DNA from: Flavihumibacter cheonanensis | Lineage (GTDB): Bacteria; Bacteroidota; Bacteroidia; Chitinophagales; Chitinophagaceae | Assembly (NCBI RefSeq): GCF_022352215.1 | Contig: NZ_JAKRWF010000001.1 | Span: 1,612,001 to 1,676,000 of the forward strand | Direction of reading: 5' to 3' | DNA length: 64,000 bases | In this document: positions 17,702 through 25,705 of the stretch, one piece after another | How positions within the stretch are numbered: the first letter of the stretch is position 1 | Layout: each line of letters starts with the position of its first letter | The notes under the pieces: generated by a model | What the model saw: the letters and a program-made list of their open reading frames with translations, nothing else | Told to the model about the DNA's origin: nothing | Database searches by the model: none | Program-made: the position numbers and the translations under genes

Positions 17702-18550
17702 ATGATCACATTTATTGGAATGGGGTTGCTTGGTTCCAACTTTACCAAAGCGCTCCTGCAACAAGGCAATACTGTACAGGTCTGGAATCGTATGCATAAA
17801 AAAGCAGTAGCTCTTGAATCCGCCGGAGCAAAAGCCATCCAGGATATACAGCAAGCCGTTAAGGGCATCAAACGGATCCACCTCACGCTTTCGGATGATG
17901 CATCCGTGGACAGTGTATTGGCAGCCGCTGAACCGGCACTTGAAAAAGGTTGTTTCATCCTGGATCATACCACCACCTCCATGCAGGGTGCTATCGATCG
18001 CACCAGGAACTGGGCTGAAAAAGGCATCCACTATGTACATGTACCGGTATTCATGGGGCCCGCGAATGCACTCGAAAGCACCGGATATATGCTGATTTCC
18101 GAAGCATCACCTATTCTGGACCAGGTTCTTCCGATGATACTTCCAATGACCGGAAAGGTATTACAATATGGAACCAATCCTGGTCGGGCTGCTGCCATCA
18201 AACTAATGGGCAACTCTTTCCTTATAACCATGACCACTGGCATTGCCGATATGCTGGGCGTTGCCAAATCAATGGGTGTGCCTAATGAAGACATTACCAA
18301 CTTATTTGAGAACTGGAATGCAGGCGCCACTGCTCCTGCGCGCCTAACCCGTATGCTTAGTGGAAAATACGACCAGCCTTCCTGGGAATTGCAAATGAGC
18401 CGGAAAGATGCGCGTCTGATGCTGGAAGTTGCCGAAGCAGCCGGCAAACAGCTCGCTATCTTACCCGCATGCGCAACCGAAATGGATCGCTGGCTTGCAA
18501 AAGGGATGGCGGAAAAAGACTGGACGATTATCGGGTCGGAGCACTTGTAA
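17702..18550 (+). CDS. Beta-hydroxyacid dehydrogenase family (6PGDH-like)
   Basis: This 282-residue NAD(P)-dependent oxidoreductase is of the 3-hydroxyisobutyrate dehydrogenase/6PGDH-like family. The Rossmann motif FIGMGLLGSNF starts the protein, followed by HVPVFMGPANA (the substrate-binding loop, usually PVSGG) and AAAIKLMGNSF, whose Lys is the catalytic residue. The altered PVFMGP loop suggests a substrate different from hydroxyisobutyrate, perhaps a small aldehyde as in GLYR-type enzymes. Its 3' end overlaps the convergent glycosidase-like gene by 23 bases. Confidence 0.86.
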   Translation: MITFIGMGLLGSNFTKALLQQGNTVQVWNRMHKKAVALESAGAKAIQDIQQAVKGIKRIHLTLSDDASVDSVLAAAEPALEKGCFILDHTTTSMQGAIDRTRNWAEKGIHYVHVPVFMGPANALESTGYMLISEASPILDQVLPMILPMTGKVLQYGTNPGRAAAIKLMGNSFLITMTTGIADMLGVAKSMGVPNEDITNLFENWNAGATAPARLTRMLSGKYDQPSWELQMSRKDARLMLEVAEAAGKQLAILPACATEMDRWLAKGMAEKDWTIIGSEHL

Positions 18551-20906
18551 CCGTTTCCTCTTTGCTCAGACCGCTAACCTGAAAATAGAGGACCGGTTTT
18601 TCATCCTCGCTGAACTGGCAGTCCACTGTAATCTTATGTTTACCCGGTACCATCACCGGCAGGTCCCGATCGAGTGTCAGGGTCTGCCGGTGATTTCCTT
18701 TTGCATCATAGACCTGTACCTGCCGTTTGCCTTCTGTAACCAGGGACTCTCCTGCTAACAGTTCTACTGGCAAACTGATTTCGTAATAATCATCCACCTG
18801 TAAACTAATCTTGCCGATTTTCCCTTCCTTGCCTTCGGCATTCATCCGGAACTGAAGTGGTTGTTCTTTCCATTGCTGGCTGAATTCAAACAGGCTATGA
18901 GTTGGTTCACCTGGCTGACGAATAAAATGCTCCCGTTTGAACAAAGGAGATTGTTCATATTGAAATAATTTCCACCTGCCTTCTGCAATTTTTTCCAGGT
19001 GGAAAGCCAGTTGCGTATTTTTTAATCGCTCTTTCTGATCCGCGTTAAATGCACCTGAATTTCTCGCAGCTTCCCATTCACGGATAGCATCCAATAAAAG
19101 GCCGGTTCTTGCATTTTTTCGAAGCGCATCCGGTCTTGCCACCATCGCAAACCCTGCCCCATATCCAGCCGCCCTGGCCAGCATCCATTCCATTTCCGGC
19201 AGTGTAGTACTGGCTGTAAGCAAATACCAACCCAGCATCGGTGGCATCAGGTTACGATGAAACAATCCCTGGTTATCGATCCGGTACTGTTGCATGCTTT
19301 CCTTAAATCCACCATACCAGGGTTCACCCCAGTTATAATAGGATCCGATATGCCAGTAAAAGGTTTTGCTGGTACTGGTACCGGCAATAAAATCATGTTT
19401 CACCTGATCGTACACATCCTTTGCAAACATTTCCAGCGCATAATCACCCTGGCCGGAGGCCAATGCACCTTCATGCCCGTCAAAATCCAGGTGGTTCACA
19501 CCCGTTTCATTCATCAGCTGCGCAATATTGGATGCTACTTCCCGCTGCATATTGAAATCAGGAAAAAATACTTTGTAGCCATGATCAAACAATTTACCTA
19601 CCACTGAACCCGCAGCATGTGCTGTTGGCTTTGTTCCAAAAGCACCCCGTTGGCAATCAAGCAAACGGTAAGGCGCTTCTTTGGTCACTGCCCGATACCG
19701 GATCAGCTCTTTTCCGATTTTAATAGTATGTAATTCATTTCCCTGTTCTGCGTTGAAATATTCGGGAGATCTCACCACCAATTCACTTTCACTGGCATCT
19801 ATAGCCGAAACCAGGATAGAACTACCGGTAACGCTTAACCGATCATCTGGTAGCGGGGTGATGTAGGCATCATTGGTAGTGATGAAATTGGTAAGGGTGT
19901 GTACCCCAAAAAACAAACCGGCCGCTTTTGTTTTTGCGGCAGCTTCCTTCAACCCTTTTCTTCCATTGGGGAATTGGGTACTATCCAGCTCAAAATGTCC
20001 CCAGGTACGGAACGGCCCTTCATGATAGAGCGAGATCAGTCCCGCTCTTTTGGTATACGCAATCATCTCTTCCACATCCTTCTCTCCAAAGGAGGAAATA
20101 AGGTAGGATTTTCCAAAATAGGGCGACTTCTTAAACCATACACCATTTACCGTAGGATGAGGTAATCCCTCAGCCAGTTCAATGGCTCCCAGGCGGTCCA
20201 GGGTTCCCGGCTCCTCGCAACTAAAAAATGCAAGCTTGCTTCCATTTACCGACTCCCCTTTCAATGCAGGAACCGGCATGTTTTTCTGAACACCTACCCA
20301 GGCATCCACGGTTCGGTTTTTATCGCGATTGATGCTATAGGCCTGCATGGTACTACCCCAGGTATACTTACTGGCGGCAATGCCTCTTTCCCAGGTAGTT
20401 CCTTCTTTATTGGGATAATTTCCACCCAGTGTTTTGGGATTCAATACCTGTATGCCAATGGCTACCTGGTCATCGCGCACTACCCCAATCACTTCTCCAA
20501 CCAATTTTGTAACAGTAGTTGGAAAAGGACCCCAGATCACTGCATCCAGCAATTGTTTAGGTTCTGCACGTACCAATTCAACTACCAGGTGGGTAGACCG
20601 GATGCTCACTTTAATATCCGCCTGGCCTTTAATATCCGGATAGAATAAACGAATGGTTTGACTGGCCTTATTCCAGGTCGCTTTGGCTGGCAGGTATTTT
20701 TTATCCCCAATAACCAATTGCATAAGAGGAGCAATCGTATCTGTGGCAAGGTAATTTTGCTGATTCGGCAAATGCGTGATGGCAGTCAGAAATCCCTTTT
20801 CATCCAGCTTAAGTGCCAGTTCTCCCGCCTGGAGATTGACCTGTGCCATTGCAAAGGGACCCGTCAGGAGCAATAAAATACAAAACAGCAATGCGCCTTT
20901 TTTCAT
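18528..20906 (-). CDS. Secreted glycoside hydrolase-like protein, unknown family
   Basis: This is a 792-residue exported protein. The start is the ATG at 20906 (MKKGALLFCILLLLTGPFAMA, a signal peptide), rather than the TTG of the open frame at 20942. The N-terminal ~250 residues look like a beta-sandwich. The centre reads like a TIM barrel: LISLYHEGPFRTWGHFELD, LFFGVHTLTNF, KVFFPDFNM and then VNHLDFDGHEGA, whose acidic cluster sits where GH36/GH27-like barrels keep their nucleophile. The C-terminal ~150 residues are beta-rich and may bind sugar. I cannot assign a GH family; the enzymatic role is inference from fold-like spacing. Confidence 0.65.
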   Translation of the reverse strand: MKKGALLFCILLLLTGPFAMAQVNLQAGELALKLDEKGFLTAITHLPNQQNYLATDTIAPLMQLVIGDKKYLPAKATWNKASQTIRLFYPDIKGQADIKVSIRSTHLVVELVRAEPKQLLDAVIWGPFPTTVTKLVGEVIGVVRDDQVAIGIQVLNPKTLGGNYPNKEGTTWERGIAASKYTWGSTMQAYSINRDKNRTVDAWVGVQKNMPVPALKGESVNGSKLAFFSCEEPGTLDRLGAIELAEGLPHPTVNGVWFKKSPYFGKSYLISSFGEKDVEEMIAYTKRAGLISLYHEGPFRTWGHFELDSTQFPNGRKGLKEAAAKTKAAGLFFGVHTLTNFITTNDAYITPLPDDRLSVTGSSILVSAIDASESELVVRSPEYFNAEQGNELHTIKIGKELIRYRAVTKEAPYRLLDCQRGAFGTKPTAHAAGSVVGKLFDHGYKVFFPDFNMQREVASNIAQLMNETGVNHLDFDGHEGALASGQGDYALEMFAKDVYDQVKHDFIAGTSTSKTFYWHIGSYYNWGEPWYGGFKESMQQYRIDNQGLFHRNLMPPMLGWYLLTASTTLPEMEWMLARAAGYGAGFAMVARPDALRKNARTGLLLDAIREWEAARNSGAFNADQKERLKNTQLAFHLEKIAEGRWKLFQYEQSPLFKREHFIRQPGEPTHSLFEFSQQWKEQPLQFRMNAEGKEGKIGKISLQVDDYYEISLPVELLAGESLVTEGKRQVQVYDAKGNHRQTLTLDRDLPVMVPGKHKITVDCQFSEDEKPVLYFQVSGLSKEETVTSAPTR

Positions 20907-20994
20907 AACAATCGTTTTAGTTGAGAGCTTACCAGGACACAATCTGTGGATTTTTCGGAGTATTCCATCTTTAACAGCTTAATTGGATAAGGAA

Positions 20995-21543
20995 ATGAAA
21001 TCATTTGGTAATTTTCAGGCCATGAAACAGGTATCCTTTGCGCTGCTTATTACCGGGCTTCTGCTGGCCGGTTGCGATAATTCCATGAAACCGAGAACCA
21101 GCAACAGTTTCGAAGAACAGAACCAGAAAAACAGACTGGCCGGCACTCCCCTGCCCTCATTACAACTCGTGAATATTAAAAATGAACCGTTCGACCTGGC
21201 TTCCTTAAAGGGTAAAAAAGTACTGGTAAACCTATGGGCAAGCTGGTGTGCCCCCTGTCGCGAGGAAATGCCCTCGCTTGATGCGCTGTACAAAACCATG
21301 GATCCCGGCAAAGCCACTATTGTGTTGTTGAATGTGGACAAGGATCGCCAGAAGGGAGTTGACTATGCATTGAAAAATAATATCCAGTCGCCCGTCTATT
21401 TTACCGATCAGGCGCTGCCCCCTGTCTTTGAAGTTTCGGGTATTCCGACCACGTTCATCTTCAATGAAAACGGTGAACTCATTGACCGTATTGAAGGTGC
21501 ACGTGATTACAGCACCGCCACTTACCAGCAGTTTTTTCAGTAG
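20995..21543 (+). CDS. TlpA-like thioredoxin lipoprotein
   Basis: This protein of about 182 residues is a periplasmic thiol-disulphide oxidoreductase. Its lipobox LLLAGC marks a lipoprotein. The redox motif WASWCAPCREEMPSL and the cis-Pro stretch SGIPTTFIFNENGEL are intact. The ATG at 20995 is used, with AAGGA directly before it. A second ATG at 21022 gives a textbook 18-residue lipoprotein signal and may be the true start. It heads an operon with the metallophosphoesterase (22 bases on) and the serine hydrolase genes, divergent from the glycosidase-like gene. Confidence 0.88.
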   Translation: MKSFGNFQAMKQVSFALLITGLLLAGCDNSMKPRTSNSFEEQNQKNRLAGTPLPSLQLVNIKNEPFDLASLKGKKVLVNLWASWCAPCREEMPSLDALYKTMDPGKATIVLLNVDKDRQKGVDYALKNNIQSPVYFTDQALPPVFEVSGIPTTFIFNENGELIDRIEGARDYSTATYQQFFQ

Positions 21544-21565
21544 CTTAGGGAAAGCTTTCTGATAT

Positions 21566-22558
21566 ATGAAAAGAAGAGACTGGCTCCAATTACTGGGTGT
21601 TTCTACCCTTGGAGCCTCCCTACCTGCCTGGGCACAACCGCCTGCAACCATGCAATCTAAAAGTAAAGGCAGTTTTTCACTGGATGGCACGCGCCTTCGG
21701 TTTTATCATCCGGATATCAAACAGGCTTTTCAAACCGTCGTGATCGCTGACACTCATTTGTTTCGGGACGATGAGCGCGGTATTCCCTACCAATCCTACA
21801 GTGGCCGAATGGCCAACGCCTATAATCAAACCCAGCATTACCTTACCGGGGAAGCCACCAACCCTGAAAAAAGCCTGGCTGCCGCGCTCAACCTCGCGGC
21901 CGATAAAAAAGCAGCACTGGTTGCCCTGATCGGTGATATTGTCAGCTTTCCATCAGAAGCAGCTGTTGATTTTGTGCTGGATAAGATGAAAACGGCTGGA
22001 TTGCCATATGTATATACGGCTGGCAATCACGACTGGCATTATGAAGGCATGCCCGGCAGTTTATCAAGTTTACGAAGCGAATGGATTCAAAAGCGCTTAC
22101 TCCCGCTTTACCAGCAACAGAACCCCTTGATGCAGGTAACGGAATTGCAGGGTGTACGAATTGTAATCCTCGATAATTCCAATTACCAGATTACAACAGA
22201 GCAGTTGCAGTTTTTCAAACAGCAGCTGCAATACGGGCAACCTGTTGTGCTGATGGTTCATATTCCACTCTATGCACCGGGCAGGTCCGTAGGTTTTGGT
22301 TGCGGCCATCCGGAATGGAATGCCAAATCTGATAAAAATTTCGAATTGGAACGCCGCGAACGATGGCCCGAAACAGGCCATACAACTGCAACCATGGATT
22401 TTCATCATACGGTATTCAATGCACCCAATATGCTCGGTGTAATAGCCGGACATATTCACCGCCCTTCACTGGATATCATTAACGGCATCCCGCAGGTGGT
22501 AAGTGAAGCCAATGCACGTGGTGCCTGCCTGGAAGTTGAATTCATCCCTACATCCTGA
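21566..22558 (+). CDS. Exported metallophosphoesterase
   Basis: This is a 330-residue calcineurin-like phosphoesterase. The N-terminus MKRRDWLQLLGVSTLGAS has a possible Tat-type signal. All five metal-site blocks are present: IADTHL, IGDIVS, TAGNHDWHY, MVHIPLY and AGHIHR. It should hydrolyse phosphomono- or diesters with a two-metal centre outside the cytoplasm. It is sandwiched between the TlpA and the serine hydrolase genes with short spacers (22 and 6 bases), so it is co-transcribed. The substrate is not predictable. Confidence 0.88.
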   Translation: MKRRDWLQLLGVSTLGASLPAWAQPPATMQSKSKGSFSLDGTRLRFYHPDIKQAFQTVVIADTHLFRDDERGIPYQSYSGRMANAYNQTQHYLTGEATNPEKSLAAALNLAADKKAALVALIGDIVSFPSEAAVDFVLDKMKTAGLPYVYTAGNHDWHYEGMPGSLSSLRSEWIQKRLLPLYQQQNPLMQVTELQGVRIVILDNSNYQITTEQLQFFKQQLQYGQPVVLMVHIPLYAPGRSVGFGCGHPEWNAKSDKNFELERRERWPETGHTTATMDFHHTVFNAPNMLGVIAGHIHRPSLDIINGIPQVVSEANARGACLEVEFIPTS

Positions 22559-22564
22559 TCATTT

Positions 22565-24082
22565 ATGTATAAAAAAATCATTCAGCTCTTTATCTGCTCA
22601 TTTATAACAGTGTTCGTACAGGCTCAATCCGTTAATATCAATTCCAACGCTTGGAAAAGTGTAATAAAAGAGACAGATCAGCTTTTTACAGATTTTGCCA
22701 CCAAAAACAACCAGCCAGGATACATCTATGGCATTGTTGCAAATGGGAAACTGGTGCATTTGAAAACTTCGGGTATGGCTAACCGGGAGATGGGAAATCC
22801 GGTTAAACCCGGTTCTGTTTTCCGTATTGCATCCATGTCGAAAAGTTTCGCAGGAGTAGCTATTCTTCAATTACGCGACCAGGGCAAACTGCAACTCGAT
22901 GAACCGGCGCAGCTTTATATACCGGAACTATCTGACATACAGTATCCTACCACCGATGCACCACCGATCACCATCCGGCACCTACTGACACATGCCGCCG
23001 GATTTCCGGAAGACAATCCGTGGGGCGACCGGCAACTGGATATTTCAGAAGATAGCATGCACGCCATGTTCAAAAGAGGGATATCCTTTTCTACAAGTCC
23101 GGGTACCGCTTATGAATACAGCAATATGGGATTTGCCATGCTGGGTGCCATCATTAAAAAAGTATCCGGCATGTCCTACCAGGAATACATTGAAGAATAT
23201 ATCTGGAAACCACTCGGCATGCACCATACCTATTGGGAATACAGTGCTGTACCCGATAGTACACTAGCAATTGGATACCGTTGGCTGAATTCCAGCTGGG
23301 AAGCACAACCGATGGAACACGATGGTGCATATGGCATCATGGGCGGCATCCTTACTACCGCAGAAGATTTTTCAAGGTATATGAACTTCATGCTAAGTGC
23401 CTGGCCGGCCAGAAATGGATCCGATAACAGTCCGCTTCAAAGAAGTTCTTTGCGAGAAATGCAGCAACCCTGGAATTTCGCAGGGCTGAACCCCAACTAC
23501 AAGTACCCGGATGGAAGGATTTGTCCAACTGCAGCCGGCTATGGCTACGGACTTCGCTGGAGCAAGGATTGTGAAGGTCGTATAACGGTGGGGCATAGTG
23601 GCGGATTACCAGGTTTTGGCAGCAACTGGACCATCCTTCCTGAGTATGGAATCGGCATTGTGAGTTTCATCAACCAGACCTATGCACCCGCCACCACTTT
23701 GAATATTCAATCGCTCGACCTGCTGGTAAAGAAAGCCGAACTACAACCCCGGGCTGTTCCACCATCCCCTATCCTATTGCAACGTCAACAGGAACTAACT
23801 GCCTTATTGCCGGATTGGAAAAATGCTGAACAATCGTCCATCTTCGCAGAAAATTTCTTCTTCGATTACCAGGTTGACAGCTTACGGAAAGAAGCCAAAT
23901 CAGTTTTCCAGGCTGCGGGGAAAATTCTCCGGAGTTCTCCGATTATCGCGGAAAACAACCTGCGGGGAACGTTTACCCTTCATGGAGAAAAAGCTGATTT
24001 GAACGTGTATTTTACCTTATCACCCGAGCAACCAGCTAAAATCCAGGCTTATCGTATACGATTGGAACCCCGGGAAAAATAA
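22565..24082 (+). CDS. Serine hydrolase, class C beta-lactamase-like
   Basis: This 505-residue exported enzyme of the penicillin-binding-protein/AmpC fold has a signal peptide at residues 1-21. The active site shows S90-x-x-K93 (ASMSKSF), Y185-S-N187 (YEYSNMGF) and the HxG equivalent of KTG in GHSGGLPGFGS. A C-terminal ~110-residue extension is a small lipocalin-like beta domain often seen in this group. It probably cleaves D-amino-acid peptides or esters; nothing shows beta-lactam resistance. It is the last gene of the TlpA operon and nearly meets the convergent transthyretin-like gene. Confidence 0.88.
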   Translation: MYKKIIQLFICSFITVFVQAQSVNINSNAWKSVIKETDQLFTDFATKNNQPGYIYGIVANGKLVHLKTSGMANREMGNPVKPGSVFRIASMSKSFAGVAILQLRDQGKLQLDEPAQLYIPELSDIQYPTTDAPPITIRHLLTHAAGFPEDNPWGDRQLDISEDSMHAMFKRGISFSTSPGTAYEYSNMGFAMLGAIIKKVSGMSYQEYIEEYIWKPLGMHHTYWEYSAVPDSTLAIGYRWLNSSWEAQPMEHDGAYGIMGGILTTAEDFSRYMNFMLSAWPARNGSDNSPLQRSSLREMQQPWNFAGLNPNYKYPDGRICPTAAGYGYGLRWSKDCEGRITVGHSGGLPGFGSNWTILPEYGIGIVSFINQTYAPATTLNIQSLDLLVKKAELQPRAVPPSPILLQRQQELTALLPDWKNAEQSSIFAENFFFDYQVDSLRKEAKSVFQAAGKILRSSPIIAENNLRGTFTLHGEKADLNVYFTLSPEQPAKIQAYRIRLEPREK

Positions 24083-24083
24083 G

Positions 24084-24491
24084 TTAATTCCCTCTGTACG
24101 TGGAATAACCAAATGCGGATAAAGTAATCGGCACGTGATAATGAGAGTTGTCTTTGATTTCAAAAACTATTTCCACAAAGGGATAAAAGCTTTCCAGCTG
24201 CTGTTTTTTGAAATAGTCGCTGGTCAGAAAAACCAGCTTGTAGATACCTGTATTGGACTTCCCTTCCGGCAAAAAATCACCAACCCGGCCATTTTTATCT
24301 GTTGTTTTTTGATCCACGACTGTCCACGATTTGGCTGCAGGATCCATTTTTTCTAAGCGAATGGGTACACCAGCCGCGGGTGCACCCTTAGCAATATCCA
24401 GGATATGACTCGAAAGCTGGTAGTTATTCGACTGCGAAAAACAAACCATAGAAAAACAGGCAAAACAAACTGCCAGTAGTACTGATTTCAT
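24084..24491 (-). CDS. Exported transthyretin-like (hydroxyisourate hydrolase family) protein
   Basis: This is a 135-residue protein. From the ATG at 24491 a signal peptide is clear (KSVLLAVCFACFSMVCFSQ). The mature part starts YQLSSHILDIAKGAPAAGVP, the N-terminal signature of 5-hydroxyisourate hydrolase, and ends YSTYRGN, close to the family's C-terminal YRGS. The active-site His (SSHILD), Arg (RLEK) and Tyr-Arg-Gly are thus present. The cytosolic enzyme acts in urate breakdown; an exported form fits periplasmic TTR-like proteins. No other urate genes lie nearby. It is 43 bases downstream of chrA. Confidence 0.85.
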   Translation of the reverse strand: MKSVLLAVCFACFSMVCFSQSNNYQLSSHILDIAKGAPAAGVPIRLEKMDPAAKSWTVVDQKTTDKNGRVGDFLPEGKSNTGIYKLVFLTSDYFKKQQLESFYPFVEIVFEIKDNSHYHVPITLSAFGYSTYRGN

Positions 24492-24534
24492 GACGAAGTT
24501 ATTTGGAAGAGAAACAGGAAGGGATGAAAAGAGT

Positions 24535-25689
24535 TTACCGCACAAATGTTAAAATATACCCCAGCAGCGCACCACCCACAATTATCAATGCACTGTTGAC
24601 GCGGGGATAAAAAAAGGAAACCAAAAATCCTGCAACCGCAATTACGATCATTCTCCAGTCGGAAATGGTTTGCTGGCCCATTTCAATCAATACCGCCAGG
24701 ATGATGGCTACCGAAACTACATTTACCGTATCGAGAAAAGCTGCCATAACCGGAGATTTTCGCAGATACGGAACTATTCGCTGTAACAGTGCGACAAACA
24801 AAAAAGAAGGTAGAAAAATGCCAACAGTAGCCGCAACTGCACCTCCAAAACCACCCAATTGCCAACCAATAAAAGTTGCTGCCGAAAATACAGGACCAGG
24901 TGTAAACTGTCCCACAGCAATGGCATCAATCAACACCTGTTTCGATAACCATCCCTTACTTACCAATTCTGCATCCAGAAAAGCAAACAGGACATAACCG
25001 CTGCCATATAAAATAGAACCGATCTTTAAAAACATCCAGAAGATTTTCCCATTCATCAGATCAGGAACTTCCTGAACAATCTGTAATAGTGGAATTGGCA
25101 GAAATCCTTTCAAACTGCGATTGGTGAGTGCATAATACAGTAGTATACCAATTGCCCCGGCTCCAAACAAAACATATACTTCATGCATACCTGCCAGTAC
25201 AGCTATCAGCGCCAATATACCCAACAGTGCCAGCTGTCTGTTTTTCACCGCTTTTTTACCCAGACTGATCATCACCGCCAGCACTACTGATAGTACGGCC
25301 GGTTTGATGCCATAAATAAAAGGAGCTACTTCCGGCAATTGCCCGTATCGCTGATAGGCCCAGGCCAACAGACCTGTTATCAGCACCGCAGGAACGATAA
25401 AGCAAACACCCGCAACTACCAAACCTTTCCAACCTACCCGTTCAAAACCACAGTGCATCGTCATTTCTGTGGAATTGGGACCGGGTATTAAATTGGTGGC
25501 ACCCACCAGGTCGAGGAAATGTTGCGCGGTCATCCAATTGCGCTTGCGCACCACCTCTTCTTCCATCAGGGCGATATGCACAGCCGGACCACCAAACCCG
25601 ATTATTCCAAGTTTCAGAAATACACGCGCCACTTCGGTTAGCCGTTGCCGTTGGTTTGATGCCGGACTGGCTGTTGACTGCTGCTCCAT
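24535..25689 (-). CDS. chrA: Chromate transporter, ChrA family
   Basis: This is a 384-residue membrane protein with two homologous CHR halves, the usual long form. Half one has KLGIIGFGGPAVHIALME and DLVGATNLIPGPNSTEM. Half two has KIGSILYGSGYVLFAFLD and IAVGQFTPGPVFSAATFIG. These FGGP/GSGY and PGPN/PGPV motifs define the family, which exports chromate by anion antiport and in some hosts serves other anions. It follows the TonB receptor gene after 16 bases, so it is part of the same minus-strand transcript. Confidence 0.92.
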   Translation of the reverse strand: MEQQSTASPASNQRQRLTEVARVFLKLGIIGFGGPAVHIALMEEEVVRKRNWMTAQHFLDLVGATNLIPGPNSTEMTMHCGFERVGWKGLVVAGVCFIVPAVLITGLLAWAYQRYGQLPEVAPFIYGIKPAVLSVVLAVMISLGKKAVKNRQLALLGILALIAVLAGMHEVYVLFGAGAIGILLYYALTNRSLKGFLPIPLLQIVQEVPDLMNGKIFWMFLKIGSILYGSGYVLFAFLDAELVSKGWLSKQVLIDAIAVGQFTPGPVFSAATFIGWQLGGFGGAVAATVGIFLPSFLFVALLQRIVPYLRKSPVMAAFLDTVNVVSVAIILAVLIEMGQQTISDWRMIVIAVAGFLVSFFYPRVNSALIIVGGALLGYILTFVR

Positions 25690-25705
25690 AACAGCCGCTA
25701 AAATA

